Shown here: one piece after another, positions 16,864-25,714 of the stretch
Layout of the letters: each line of letters starts with the position of its first letter
Numbering within the stretch: the first letter of the stretch is position 1
Assembly: GCA_018240525.1 (NCBI GenBank)
Contig: JAFEFN010000017.1
Location: 124,001-188,000, forward strand
From: Pseudomonadota bacterium
Lineage (GTDB): Bacteria > Pseudomonadota > Gammaproteobacteria > Steroidobacterales > Steroidobacteraceae
DNA: 64,000 nt
Direction of reading: 5' to 3'
The notes under the pieces: generated by a model
Told to the model about the DNA's origin: nothing
Databases searched by the model: none
The model's input: the letters and a program-made list of their open reading frames with translations, nothing else
Made by a program: the position numbers and the translations under genes

Positions 16864-17880
16864 ATGCGCATCCTCGCCCTCGAGTCCTCTTGTGACGAAA
16901 GCGCCGTGGCCGTCCTGGACAGCCGGACGGGGCTGCTCGCGCACGAGCTCTACAGCCAGATCGAGCTGCACCGCGCCTACGGCGGCGTGGTGCCGGAGCT
17001 GGCCTCCCGCGACCACGTCCGCCGCCTGCTGCCGCTGGTGCGGACCGCGCTCGCGGCCGCCTCGACCGCGCCGGGCGACCTGCAGGGGGTGGCCTACACC
17101 GCCGGCCCCGGACTGATCGGCGCGCTGCTCACGGGGGCGGCGCTGGCGCGCAGTCTGGCCTTTGCCTGGGGGGTCCCGGCGCTTGGGGTGCACCACCTCG
17201 AAGGGCACCTGCTGGCGCCGCTGCTCGAACCGGACCCGCCGCCCTTTCCCCACGTGGCACTGCTGGTCTCCGGTGGCCACACGCTTCTTATAGAAGTGTC
17301 CGCCATCGGCGCCTACCGGCTGCTCGGCGCGAGCCGCGACGATGCCGCCGGCGAGGCGTTCGACAAGACGGCGAAACTGCTCGGCCTGCCATACCCGGGT
17401 GGTCCGCAGCTGGCAGCACTCGCCCGCCAGGGCCGTGCCGGGGCCTTCAGCTTTCCGCGGCCGATGCTCGACCGGGCCGGCCTCGAGTTCAGCTTCTCGG
17501 GGCTGAAGACCGCGGTGCTCCAGGCCGTGCGCGGCCGCAGTCTCTCTGACCAGGAGCGTGCCGACGTGGCCCGTGGGGTCGAGGACGCCATCGTCGACAC
17601 GCTGGTCGGCAAATCGCTGCGCGCGCTGGAACAGACCGACCGTGATGTGCTCGTGGTTTCCGGCGGGGTGAGTGCCAACCGGGCCCTGCGGGCGCGGCTG
17701 ACCGAGGCGGTCGGCGCGCGCGCGGCGCGCGTGTACTATCCGCGCATCGAATTTTCCACCGACAACGCGGCGATGATCGCAGTGGCTGGCCTGGCGCGCC
17801 TGCAGGCCGGCCAGCACGACTCGCTGGCCATCGCGGCACGCGCGCAGTGGCCGCTCGAGTCGCTGCCGTCGGTAGGCTGA
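16864..17880 (+). CDS. tsaD: tRNA N6-threonylcarbamoyladenosine transferase TsaD
   Basis: 338-aa Kae1/Qri7/TsaD protein that, with TsaB and TsaE, transfers the threonylcarbamoyl group to A37 of ANN-decoding tRNAs. Visible motifs: MRILALESSCDESAVAVLD (ATPase fold), metal-binding HHLEGH, ALLVSGGHTLLIEV, DDAAGEAFDKTAKLLG, GGVSANRALR and DNAAMIAVAG. The ATG is preceded closely by a TACAAT, so the message may be leaderless. Divergent from rpsU. It precedes folB by 28 nt. Confidence 0.97.
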   Translation: MRILALESSCDESAVAVLDSRTGLLAHELYSQIELHRAYGGVVPELASRDHVRRLLPLVRTALAAASTAPGDLQGVAYTAGPGLIGALLTGAALARSLAFAWGVPALGVHHLEGHLLAPLLEPDPPPFPHVALLVSGGHTLLIEVSAIGAYRLLGASRDDAAGEAFDKTAKLLGLPYPGGPQLAALARQGRAGAFSFPRPMLDRAGLEFSFSGLKTAVLQAVRGRSLSDQERADVARGVEDAIVDTLVGKSLRALEQTDRDVLVVSGGVSANRALRARLTEAVGARAARVYYPRIEFSTDNAAMIAVAGLARLQAGQHDSLAIAARAQWPLESLPSVG

Positions 17881-17908
17881 CCGGCTCCCCAACGACCCCT
17901 GGCCTGAC

Positions 17909-18307
17909 ATGACCCACACCCTGTACAGCGGCGACCGCATCTTCCTGCGCGGCCTGACCAGCGAATGCATCATCGGCTTCATCGACTGGGAGCGGCGCGT
18001 CAAGCAGACCGTGGTGCTCGACATCGAGCTGCCGGTGGACTGTGCGCACGCGGCGCGCACCGACGAGGTCGCCGACACCCTCGACTACAAGAAAGTCGCC
18101 AAGCGCGTGCTGGCCTTCATCGAGGGTTCCGAGTTCAAGCTGGTGGAGACCCTCGCGCACCGCCTGGCACTCACCATCCTCGCCGAGTTCGGCCTGCCCT
18201 GGGTGCGCATTTCGGTCAACAAGCCCGGCGCGATCCGCGGCTCGCGCGACGTCGGTGTCACCATCGAGCGCGTGCGTGCCGATCTCGGCGACGCGCCGCG
18301 GAGCTGA
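17909..18307 (+). CDS. folB: dihydroneopterin aldolase
   Basis: 132-aa enzyme that converts dihydroneopterin to 6-hydroxymethyl-dihydropterin in folate synthesis. It starts with the FolB pattern DRIFLRGLTSECIIGFIDWE, continues KQTVVLDIELPVD, has the catalytic-region DTLDYKKVAKRVLAFIE and VETLAHRLALTIL, and ends with the active-site Lys context VRISVNKPGAIRGSRDVGV. It is followed one nucleotide later by folK, giving the next enzyme of the pathway. Confidence 0.95.
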   Translation: MTHTLYSGDRIFLRGLTSECIIGFIDWERRVKQTVVLDIELPVDCAHAARTDEVADTLDYKKVAKRVLAFIEGSEFKLVETLAHRLALTILAEFGLPWVRISVNKPGAIRGSRDVGVTIERVRADLGDAPRS

Positions 18308-18308
18308 A

Positions 18309-18791
18309 GTGCCCGAGGTGTACGTCGCCGCCGGTAGCAACGTCGAGCCGTACAGGAACCTGACGCGCGCCGTGGCGGAGCTTGCCCAGGACTTTCCCGG
18401 CGCGCGCTTCTCGCCCTGGTACCAGAACGCGGCCGCCGGGTTCAGCGGCGATGACTTCGTCAATCTCGTGGCCGGCTTCGACACCGAGCTGCCGCTGCAG
18501 GAGGTGCTCGCGCGCCTGCACCGCATCGAGGCCTTGTGCGGCCGGCCCCGCGATGCCCCACGCTGGGCGCCGCGCTCGATGGACCTGGACGTGCTGCTCT
18601 ACGGGAACCTGGTGTGCGATGAGGGCAGCGTCAAACTGCCGCGACCGGACCTGCTCAAGCGCGCCTACATGCTCGGTCCGCTGGCCGCGCTCGCTCCCCA
18701 CGTGCGCCACCCCACCGCCGGTACGAGCATCGGGGAGCTGTGGGGGAAATTTGACCAGGCGGCGCACCCGCTCCGGCAGCTGCCGTCCTGA
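18309..18791 (+). CDS. folK: 2-amino-4-hydroxy-6-hydroxymethyldihydropteridine diphosphokinase
   Basis: 160-aa HPPK, pyrophosphorylating the FolB product with ATP. Motifs: VYVAAGSNVEPYRNL, YQNAAAGF, FVNLVAGFDT, RIEALCGRPRD, RSMDLDVLLYGN and PRPDLLKRAYMLGPLAAL, which contain the magnesium and pterin sites. GTG start at 18309 lies 1 nt after the folB stop, with GGAG 6 nt upstream inside folB, so the two genes are coupled. The gene converges on the pteridine reductase. Confidence 0.95.
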   Translation: MPEVYVAAGSNVEPYRNLTRAVAELAQDFPGARFSPWYQNAAAGFSGDDFVNLVAGFDTELPLQEVLARLHRIEALCGRPRDAPRWAPRSMDLDVLLYGNLVCDEGSVKLPRPDLLKRAYMLGPLAALAPHVRHPTAGTSIGELWGKFDQAAHPLRQLPS

Positions 18792-18808
18792 GGGGCGCCG
18801 CTCGCGTG

Positions 18809-19573
18809 TCACCAGCCGATGCTGCGTCCGCCGTCCACCGCGATGACCTGGCCGGTGATGTAGGAAGCCTCGCTGGCGAAGAACAGGCAGGTGCGGGCCA
18901 CTTCCGCCGCGCTGCCCGGTCGCTTGAGCGCCGTGCGCCGGATGATCTTTTCCTGCAGCGCCTCGTCGAGCCCGTCGGCGGGCCACATGACCGGGCCCGG
19001 CGCCACGGCGTTCACGCGCACGTGCGGGCCGAGCTCGCGCGCCAGCGACTTCGTCAGCATGATCAGCCCGGCCTTGGCGACGCTGTAGACCGGGTAGCGG
19101 CGCAGCGGCCGCATGCCGTGGATGTCGGCGATGTTGAGGATCAGCCCGCGCCGCTCGTGCAGCGCGCTGGCCGCCGCCTGCGCCAGGAACAGCGGCGCCT
19201 TCAGGTTGGTGCCGAGCAGGTCGTCCCAGTCGATCTCGGTGATGTCCCCGAGCGGGGTCGGGAAGAAGGTCGAGGCGTTGTTGATGAGGACATCGAGCCC
19301 GCCGAAGGTGTCTACCGCGCGGGCGACCAGTGCCGGCAGCTGCTCGACCTGGAGCAGGTCGCACTCGACGCGCACCGCCGTGCCCGGGCGCGCCTCGTTC
19401 AGGGCGCGCTCCAGCGCCGCGGCATCCTCGGCGGAGCTGCGGTAGTGCAGCACGATGTTGGCGCCGTGGGCGTGCAGGAGGCGTGCGATCTCGGCGCCGA
19501 CGCGGCGCGCGCTGCCGGTGATCAGGACGGTCTTGCCCGCCAGCGCCCCGGGTTGGGTCGTTTCCACTCTCAT
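18809..19573 (-). CDS. pteridine reductase (short-chain dehydrogenase)
   Basis: 254-aa SDR of the PTR1/FolM group that reduces dihydropterins or dihydrofolate with NADPH. Seen: TGSARRVGAEIAR (the RRVG variant of the glycine motif is typical of pteridine reductases), INNASTFFPTPLG, catalytic Tyr and Lys in YSVAKAG, and C-terminal ASYITGQVIAVDGGRSIGW. It sits between folK and a MidA-like gene, fitting a folate or pterin role. Its ATG is only 11 bp from the divergent gene's ATG. Confidence 0.92.
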   Translation of the reverse strand: MRVETTQPGALAGKTVLITGSARRVGAEIARLLHAHGANIVLHYRSSAEDAAALERALNEARPGTAVRVECDLLQVEQLPALVARAVDTFGGLDVLINNASTFFPTPLGDITEIDWDDLLGTNLKAPLFLAQAAASALHERRGLILNIADIHGMRPLRRYPVYSVAKAGLIMLTKSLARELGPHVRVNAVAPGPVMWPADGLDEALQEKIIRRTALKRPGSAAEVARTCLFFASEASYITGQVIAVDGGRSIGW

Positions 19574-19584
19574 GGGCTGCGATT

Positions 19585-20766
19585 ATGACGACATCGGCCG
19601 CCCACTCAATGCTGCCGCCCCTGTCGGAAGACGAACAGCGCCACTGCGATGCGCTGGCGGGCCTGATCCGGGCGGCGGTGCAGGCCGCCGGCGGCTGGCT
19701 CTCCTTCGAGCGCTTCATGGACATGGCCCTGTACGCCCCGGGCCTGGGTTACTACAGCGCCGGCGCCCGCAAGCTCGGTCCGGGCGGCGACTTCGTCACC
19801 GCGCCGCAGATGTCCGCGCTCTTCAGCCGCTGCCTGGCACGCAGCTGCGCCGGGATCCTGCGCGCTGCCGGTGGTCAGGTGCTGGAGCTCGGGGCCGGCA
19901 CCGGCCGCATGGCGGCCGACTTGTTGCGCGAGCTGGAGTTGCTCGGGGTGCTGCCGGAGCGCTACGCAATCCTCGAGGTGAGCGCCGAGCTTGCCCAGCG
20001 CCAGCGCCAGCTGCTCGGGGCACTGCCGCCGCGGCTGGCCGGGCGCGTGGAGTGGCTCGATCGGCTTCCGCAGACCTTCGCTGGCATCGTGCTCGCCAAC
20101 GAGGTCGCCGATGCGCTGCCGTGCCGGCGCTTCCTGAGCGCCGGCGGGGCGGTGCGCGAACTGGGCGTGAGCCTGGGAACCGGCGGGGAGTTCCTCGAGC
20201 GTGACGCGCCGGCGGATGCAGCGCTCACTGCCGCCTATGCCCAGCTGGTCGCCGAGCTGGGTACGGCGCTGCCGGAGGGCTACCGCTCGGAGCTGTCGCT
20301 GCGCGTGGGTCCCTGGGTGGCCAGCCTGGCGGACTGCCTGGGCCGCGGAGCGCTGCTGCTCTTCGACTATGGGCTGACGCAGCGGCACTACTACCACCCG
20401 CAACGCACGCACGGCACGTTGCGCTGCCACTTCCGGCAGCGCGCGCACGACGACCCCTACGTCAATGTCGGCGTGCAGGACATCACCGCCTGGGTCGACT
20501 TCACCCGTGTGGCGCACGCGGCCGTGGCAGCGGGTCTGGAGCTTGCCGGCTTCGCCACGCAGGCGGCCTTCCTGCTCGCGACCGGCATCGAGGAGCGGGT
20601 GGCGGAGGCTGACGGGGAGGTCGAGCGCGCGCGCCTGTCCGGGGAGGCGCGCCGCCTCATCATGCCCGAGGAGATGGGCGAGGCCTTCAAGGTGATGGCG
20701 CTCACCCGCGGACTCGATGCGCCGCCCGAGGGCTTCGCCTTGCAGGACCTGCGCGACCGGCTGTAG
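19585..20766 (+). CDS. MidA/NDUFAF7-type SAM-dependent methyltransferase
   Basis: 393-aa protein of the DUF185 family, whose eukaryotic relative NDUFAF7 methylates an arginine in complex I. Seen: FMDMALYAPGLGYYSAGARK, GGDFVTAPQMSALFSRCLA, the SAM motif VLELGAGTGRMAADLL, YAILEVSAEL, IVLANEVADALPC and DYGLTQRHYYHPQR. The bacterial target is unproven. Divergent from the pteridine reductase with 11 bp between start codons; followed by uppP. Confidence 0.9.
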   Translation: MTTSAAHSMLPPLSEDEQRHCDALAGLIRAAVQAAGGWLSFERFMDMALYAPGLGYYSAGARKLGPGGDFVTAPQMSALFSRCLARSCAGILRAAGGQVLELGAGTGRMAADLLRELELLGVLPERYAILEVSAELAQRQRQLLGALPPRLAGRVEWLDRLPQTFAGIVLANEVADALPCRRFLSAGGAVRELGVSLGTGGEFLERDAPADAALTAAYAQLVAELGTALPEGYRSELSLRVGPWVASLADCLGRGALLLFDYGLTQRHYYHPQRTHGTLRCHFRQRAHDDPYVNVGVQDITAWVDFTRVAHAAVAAGLELAGFATQAAFLLATGIEERVAEADGEVERARLSGEARRLIMPEEMGEAFKVMALTRGLDAPPEGFALQDLRDRL

Positions 20767-20834
20767 GGGTCGACGCAGCCGCGGGGGCACCCGGTAAGAT
20801 GGCGCACCATCAGCTGCCGCGAGTGTAACCAACC

Positions 20835-21629
20835 GTGTCCGACACCCTGAACACCGTGCTGCTCGGCATCATCGAGGGCATCACCGAATTCCTGCCGATC
20901 TCCAGCACCGGGCACCTGCTGATCGCGGAGCGCTGGCTGGGGCACCGCTCCGAGCTCTTCAACGTCGCCATCCAGGCCGGCGCCATCCTCGCGATCGTCC
21001 TCATCTACTGGCGGCGCATCGTCGCGCTGCTCACGCGCTTCGACGACGCGGACAGCCGCGATTACCTCGCCAAGCTCGTGGTCGCCTTCCTGATCACCGC
21101 CACCGGCGGCTTTCTCGCCACGCACGCCGGCTGGAAGTTGCCGGAGACCATCCTGCCGGTGGCGGCGTCGTTGCTGATCGGCGGCATCGCCATCCTGGTG
21201 ATCGAAGGCTACGTCGCCGGCAATCCCTCCTCGTCGCAGGTCACCTGGAAGGTCGCGATCGCGGTGGGTGCCTGCCAGATCCTGGCGGCGATATTTCCGG
21301 GTACCTCGCGCTCGGCCGCGACGATCTTCGCGGCGATGCTGGTGGGACTGACCTTCCGCCCCGCGGCCACCGAGTTCGCCTTCCTGGTGGGCATCCCGAC
21401 CATGTTCGCGGCCACCGGCTACGAGCTGCTCAAGGTGCGCCACCAGGCAGCCGGCGAAGACTGGCACGCGGTGGCCGTCGGCTTCGTGGTCTCGGGCGTC
21501 GTCGCCTTCATCGCCGTGAAGTGGCTGCTGCGCTACGTGCAGACGCACCGCTTCACGCTCTTTGCCTGGTACCGCATCGCCCTCGGTGCGGTGCTGCTGG
21601 CAGCCGTCTACCGCGGCGCGATCGCTTAG
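20835..21629 (+). CDS. uppP: undecaprenyl-diphosphatase
   Basis: 264-aa membrane phosphatase that recycles undecaprenyl pyrophosphate for peptidoglycan synthesis. The BacA/UppP signatures are present: LLGIIEGITEFLPISSTGHL near the N-terminus and ILAAIFPGTSRSAATIFAAM with the active-site PGTSRS. About seven or eight hydrophobic segments are visible. GTG start after GCGAGTGTAACC. The stop codon overlaps the stop of the convergent cca gene (TTAG). Confidence 0.96.
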   Translation: MSDTLNTVLLGIIEGITEFLPISSTGHLLIAERWLGHRSELFNVAIQAGAILAIVLIYWRRIVALLTRFDDADSRDYLAKLVVAFLITATGGFLATHAGWKLPETILPVAASLLIGGIAILVIEGYVAGNPSSSQVTWKVAIAVGACQILAAIFPGTSRSAATIFAAMLVGLTFRPAATEFAFLVGIPTMFAATGYELLKVRHQAAGEDWHAVAVGFVVSGVVAFIAVKWLLRYVQTHRFTLFAWYRIALGAVLLAAVYRGAIA

Positions 21630-22867
21630 GCGCCGGGCACCCCCGAGGGTGCGGCGCGCAGTGGCGCGATGGCGGCCAGCCGGCGACGGCGGATCTCTTC
21701 GCCGATGGCGGGACCGGCGAGACCGGCGCGCTCTTGGGCGGTGAGGGTGACGGCGGCGGCCGCGCTCAGCATCGCGCGCAGGTAGTCCGCCTGCGGATAA
21801 GGCTCGTCTTCCCGGCCGGTGCGCCCACGCGCGTCGGCCTCGCAGGCGAGCAACAGTTCCGCGAAGCGCTCGGGGCGCCGGAATGCGTCGCAGCCTTCGA
21901 ACAGCTTGAGCACCGTCGGCGGTGCCAGCTCCTGCGCGCGGTGCACGAGGGTGTGGTTGCGCGCGGCGAGGATCGCCAGCTCACGCTGTGCGTTGGGCAC
22001 CCTGAGGCGCTCGCACAGGGCCTCGATGAGCGGCACCCCCAGCTCCTCGTGCCCGTAGTGGTTCGGCCAGTGCGCGCGCGGGGTGCGCGCCTTGCCCAGA
22101 TCATGCGTGAGTGCGGCGAAGCGCACGGTGGCCGGGGCATCGTGCGCGGCTGCGTACCCGAGCACGAGCATCACGTGCACCCCGGTATCGATTTCCGGAT
22201 GCCAGCGCGGCGGCTGCGGAACGCCGAAGAGCGCATCGATCTCCGGGAAGATGGCCGCGAGCGCTCCGCACGCGCGCAGCACCTCGAAGTACACCTGCGG
22301 CTGCGGCTCGGCGAGGGCACGCTCGGTCTCCTGCCAGACCCGCTCGGGCACGAGGGCGCCGACTTCGCCGGCCTCGGTCATGCGGCGCATGAGGGCCAGC
22401 GTCTCCTCGGCGACGCGAAAGCCGAGCGGCGCGTACCGCGCCGAAAAGCGCGCGACGCGCAGGATGCGCACGGGGTCCTCGACGAAGGCCTCCGAGACGT
22501 GGCGCAGCAGGCGCGCCGCCAGATCCGCCTGGCCGCCGTAGGGGTCGATGATCTGTCCGTGCTCGTCCTCAGCCATGGCGTTCACGGTGAGATCGCGGCG
22601 CTTCAGATCCTCCTCCAGCGTCACGTCCGGGGAGAACTGGGTGGTGAAGCCGCGGTAACCGGGGCCGACCTTGCGCTCCAGGCGCGCGAGTGCGTACTCC
22701 TCGTGCGTCTGCGGATGGAGGAACACGGGGAATTCGCGGCCCACCGGTTGGTAGCCGGCACGTTCGAGCTCCGCGGGCAGCGCGCCCACGACCACCCAGT
22801 CGCGCTCGTGCACCTTCCGGCCGAGGAGCCGGTCCCGGACGGCGCCACCGACTAGGTAGACTTGCAT
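21626..22867 (-). CDS. cca: multifunctional CCA-adding tRNA nucleotidyltransferase
   Basis: 413-aa enzyme that builds or repairs the 3' CCA of tRNAs, needed here since at least one tRNA in the window lacks an encoded CCA. The nucleotidyltransferase head has the start MQVYLVGGAVRD (G-G-x-V-R-D), the catalytic Asp pair in ERDWVVVG and motif RRDLTVNAM; the flexible-loop and RILRVARFSARY motifs follow. A C-terminal HD phosphohydrolase domain (ALTHDLGKARTP) is present, as in the gammaproteobacterial type. The start used is the second ATG (22867); one three codons upstream is possible. Neither has a clear ribosome-binding site. Confidence 0.95.
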   Translation of the reverse strand: MQVYLVGGAVRDRLLGRKVHERDWVVVGALPAELERAGYQPVGREFPVFLHPQTHEEYALARLERKVGPGYRGFTTQFSPDVTLEEDLKRRDLTVNAMAEDEHGQIIDPYGGQADLAARLLRHVSEAFVEDPVRILRVARFSARYAPLGFRVAEETLALMRRMTEAGEVGALVPERVWQETERALAEPQPQVYFEVLRACGALAAIFPEIDALFGVPQPPRWHPEIDTGVHVMLVLGYAAAHDAPATVRFAALTHDLGKARTPRAHWPNHYGHEELGVPLIEALCERLRVPNAQRELAILAARNHTLVHRAQELAPPTVLKLFEGCDAFRRPERFAELLLACEADARGRTGREDEPYPQADYLRAMLSAAAAVTLTAQERAGLAGPAIGEEIRRRRLAAIAPLRAAPSGVPGA

Positions 22868-23990
22868 GGTGCGCATGTTAACCGAGGAATCCGCGGCGGG
22901 CGCGCGGCCGGCATCGGCAGCGGCCGCCCGTGCGGCACTGCTGGGCGCGTGTGCCGCCGTGCTGCTCGCCGGCTGCGCGACCTCCTCCTACGTCCTGCAG
23001 GCGGCCGGCGGCCAGTTCGCAGTCATGCACGAGCGGGTGGCGATCGCCGAGGTCGTCGCCGACCCGAAGACCCCGCAGGAGGTGCGCCGCCAGCTTGAGC
23101 AGGTGCAGGCAGCGCGTGACTTCGCCTCCCGCGAGCTCGGACTGCCGGACAACGCGAGCTACCGCAGCTACGCGGACATCGGCCGCCCGTTCGTGGTGTG
23201 GAACGTGGTGGCGGCGCCGGAGTTCTCGGTGACGCCGGAGCACTGGTGCTTTCCCGTCGCCGGCTGTGTTTCCTACCGCGGTTATTTCCACGAGCAGGCC
23301 GCGCATGCCTTCGCCTACCAAATGCGTACCCGGGGCCTCGATGTCTTCGTCGGCGGCGTGCCGGCGTACTCGACGCTGGGAAAGTTCGCCGATCCGGTGC
23401 TGTCGAGCATGCTGCGCTACGGTGACGATGGCCTGGCAGCCACCATGTTCCATGAGCTCGCTCACCAGCTGCTGTACCTGAAGGATGACTCGGCATTCAA
23501 CGAGGCCTTCGCCACCGCGGTCGAGGACGCCGGGCTCGAGCGCTGGATTACGTACCAGGGCGGTGGCATGCGCATCCGCGAATACCGGGACGACCAGGAG
23601 CGTGAGGCGGTCGCGGTGCGCATGTTCGCGGCCACGCGTACGCAGCTCGCGGCGCTGTATGCAACGCACCTCCCGGCTGCCGAGATGCGCGCGCGCAAGC
23701 ACGAGTTGCTCGCCCGCCTGGTCGCAGAGATCCGCGCGCTCGAGTACCGCGAGAAGGTGACCTATCCGCTCTACGACCAGTGGATCGCGCAGGGGCTCAA
23801 CAACGCCCAGCTCGCCTCCGTCGCCACCTACTATGAGTGCGTGCCGGGGTTCCAGCGCCTGCTCGCCGAGGAGGGCAACGACCTGCCGCGCTTCTATACC
23901 GCGGCGCGCGAGCTGTCGAAGTTGCCGCGGGCGCAGCGACACGCGCGCCTGTGTGCCGAACCGGAGCCTGGGGAGCAGGGCACCAGGTAG
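22866..23990 (+). CDS. lipoprotein zinc aminopeptidase (Aminopep family)
   Basis: 374-aa predicted periplasmic aminopeptidase of the PF10023-type family. A signal with lipobox LLAGC (Cys about 38) anchors it. The zinc site HELAHQLLYLKDDSAFNEAF contains HExxH-like HELAH and a downstream Glu (NEAFA), and an upstream CFPVAGCVSYRGYF segment is conserved in the family. The start codon overlaps the divergent cca start; a second ATG at 22875 would shorten it by three residues. Converges on the DegP-like gene 9 nt away. Confidence 0.85.
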   Translation: MVRMLTEESAAGARPASAAAARAALLGACAAVLLAGCATSSYVLQAAGGQFAVMHERVAIAEVVADPKTPQEVRRQLEQVQAARDFASRELGLPDNASYRSYADIGRPFVVWNVVAAPEFSVTPEHWCFPVAGCVSYRGYFHEQAAHAFAYQMRTRGLDVFVGGVPAYSTLGKFADPVLSSMLRYGDDGLAATMFHELAHQLLYLKDDSAFNEAFATAVEDAGLERWITYQGGGMRIREYRDDQEREAVAVRMFAATRTQLAALYATHLPAAEMRARKHELLARLVAEIRALEYREKVTYPLYDQWIAQGLNNAQLASVATYYECVPGFQRLLAEEGNDLPRFYTAARELSKLPRAQRHARLCAEPEPGEQGTR

Positions 23991-23999
23991 GAACCGCTG

Positions 24000-25097
24000 C
24001 TATGGCCGGGCGGGCTCCGAGGTGCTGTCGCCGATGATGGCGCTCAGGTGCAGCGGCTTGCCGTCGCGTATCAGGCCTATATCCAGTTTGTCCCCGACCT
24101 GCCGCAGCCCGATGATGTTGCGCAGCTCGCTGTTGGACTTCACCGGCTGGCCATTGACCGAGGTGATCACGTCACCCTTGCGCACGCCAGCCACGGCGGC
24201 AGGCGAGCCCTCAACGACCTGGGAGACCAGCGCACCCGAGACGCTGCTCAGGCCGAGCGAGTGGGCGATATCGGGGGTGACCGTGTACATGCTCACGCCG
24301 AGCTGGCCGCGGCGCACCGCGCCGTACTTCACCAGCTGGGAGACGACGTCGCGCGCCATGTTCACCGGGATGGCGAAGCCGATGCCGATGTTGCCGCCGC
24401 TGCGCGAGAGGATCGCGGTGTTGATGCCGATGAGCTGGCCGCGCAGGTCCACCAGCGCGCCACCGGAGTTGCCGGGGTTGATCGAGGCGTCCGTCTGGAT
24501 GAAGTCCTCGTAGCCATCGGGGTTGATGCCCGACCGCGACAGCGCGCTGATGATGCCGTGCGAGACCGAGTGGGCAAGCCCGAAGGGGTTGCCGATGGCG
24601 ACGACGAAGTCGCCGACCTCGAGCTTCGAGGAATCCCCGAGCGGCATCTGCGCCAGGTTGTCGGGCTTGACCTTGAGGACGGCGACGTCCGAGGGTGTGT
24701 CGCTGCCGAGCACCTCGGCCTTCAGGTCGCGGCCATCCTGCAGCGTGACGGTGATCTCCGTGGCATTTTCCACCACGTGCGCGTTGGTGAGGATGTAGCC
24801 CACCCTGGCATCGAAGATCACGCCGGAACCGGCGCTCTGGAAGGGATGCTCGCGCGGGCCTGCATCCTTGGGCACGTCGAAGAAGCGGCGGAAGAACGGG
24901 TCATCCAGCAGCGGGTTCTGTGCGCCGCTCTCGCGGATGGTGCCGCGCGTGGCGATGTTGACCACCGCGGGGGAGACCTTCTTGATCATCGGTGCCAGGC
25001 TCGGCACTGGGGTGGTGCCGAGCACCGGCGGCAGCGGTGCAGCGAGCGCCGGGACAGAGGCGAGGCAGAGGCTCAGGAGCAGCGCGGCGCGGTTCAT
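24000..25097 (-). CDS. DegP/DegQ-like periplasmic serine protease, single PDZ
   Basis: 365-aa trypsin-like envelope protease. Signal peptide (ALLLSLCLASVPALA), then the catalytic triad: His in ILTNAHVV, Asp in DTPSDVAVLKV, Ser in NPGNSGGALVD. A single PDZ domain follows (LGVSMYTVTPDIAHSLGL, GVRKGDVITSVNGQPV). Canonical DegP and DegQ have two PDZ domains; one domain recalls AlgW/DegS, but here a cleavable signal is likelier than a membrane anchor. Its upstream neighbour on the same strand is hsp20, separated by a terminator, so it has its own promoter. Confidence 0.92.
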   Translation of the reverse strand: MNRAALLLSLCLASVPALAAPLPPVLGTTPVPSLAPMIKKVSPAVVNIATRGTIRESGAQNPLLDDPFFRRFFDVPKDAGPREHPFQSAGSGVIFDARVGYILTNAHVVENATEITVTLQDGRDLKAEVLGSDTPSDVAVLKVKPDNLAQMPLGDSSKLEVGDFVVAIGNPFGLAHSVSHGIISALSRSGINPDGYEDFIQTDASINPGNSGGALVDLRGQLIGINTAILSRSGGNIGIGFAIPVNMARDVVSQLVKYGAVRRGQLGVSMYTVTPDIAHSLGLSSVSGALVSQVVEGSPAAVAGVRKGDVITSVNGQPVKSNSELRNIIGLRQVGDKLDIGLIRDGKPLHLSAIIGDSTSEPARP

Positions 25098-25141
25098 GGC
25101 CGCAAGAATACCCGTCCCTCCGCAGCGGCGTGCGGGCATGG

Positions 25142-25177
25142 AAAAAGAAAGGCCGGCAGTGGCAAGCACTGCCGGCC
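25142..25177 (-). terminator. intrinsic terminator after hsp20
   Basis: 11-bp perfect stem GGCCGGCAGTG/CACTGCCGGCC with a 5-nt loop, followed on the minus strand by TTTCTTTTTC, 15 nt beyond the hsp20 stop. Confidence 0.85.
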
Positions 25178-25192
25178 TCGGCCACCGTGGCC

Positions 25193-25621
25193 TTAGGCGG
25201 CCTGGATGGTGATGCGCCGCGGCTGTTCCTGCGCGCGCTTCGGGATGGAGATCTCCAGCACCCCGTTCACGTGCGAGGCCTTGATGGCCTCGGCATCCGC
25301 GGTCTCGGGCAGCGTGAAGCGACGCAGGAAGCTGCCGCTGGCACGCTCGACGCGGGTGTAGCCATCCGCGTTCGCCTTCCGCTCGGAGTGGCGCTCGCCC
25401 TTGACGGTGAGCACGCCCTTCTCCGCGGTGATCTCGATGTCCTTGCCTTCGACGCCCGGCACATCGGCAACCACCAGGAAGCGCTCGGCCTCTTCGTGAA
25501 TGTCCACCTGCGGGATCCAGCTGACGCTCGCAGACTCGCTGCCGTCAGTCTTCAGGGCGCGGTCGAACTGCCGCTGGAAACGGCTCACGAGCGCCCACGG
25601 CTCGTAACTAACAATCGTCAT
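25193..25621 (-). CDS. Hsp20/alpha-crystallin small heat-shock protein
   Basis: 142-aa ATP-independent chaperone that holds unfolding proteins. The alpha-crystallin domain runs from WIPQVDIHEEAERFLVVADV to the end, with PGVEGKDIEITAEKGVLTVK, RVERASGSFLRRFTLP, and the GVLEISIPK edge strand (oligomer contact V/I-x-I/V). ATG at 25621 has a strong AGAGGAGAG. Upstream is a sigma-32-type promoter with a perfect -35. A terminator follows, so it is monocistronic. Confidence 0.95.
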   Translation of the reverse strand: MTIVSYEPWALVSRFQRQFDRALKTDGSESASVSWIPQVDIHEEAERFLVVADVPGVEGKDIEITAEKGVLTVKGERHSERKANADGYTRVERASGSFLRRFTLPETADAEAIKASHVNGVLEISIPKRAQEQPRRITIQAA

Positions 25622-25685
25622 GTCTCGCTCTCCTCTCGGAAGTTGCAGTTGATTCGGTGTGCGCATCGGTGCGCCGTTGCTCACG

Positions 25686-25714
25686 ATGTGCGGATTGTCT
25701 TTTTTCGTTTCAAG
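25686..25714 (-). promoter_or_regulatory. sigma-32-type promoter of hsp20
   Basis: Minus-strand -35 CTTGAAA (25714-25708) is a perfect match to the heat-shock consensus; after 14 nt comes CCGCACAT (25693-25686), a fair match to CCCCATnT. It lies about 65 nt upstream of the hsp20 start. Confidence 0.75.
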
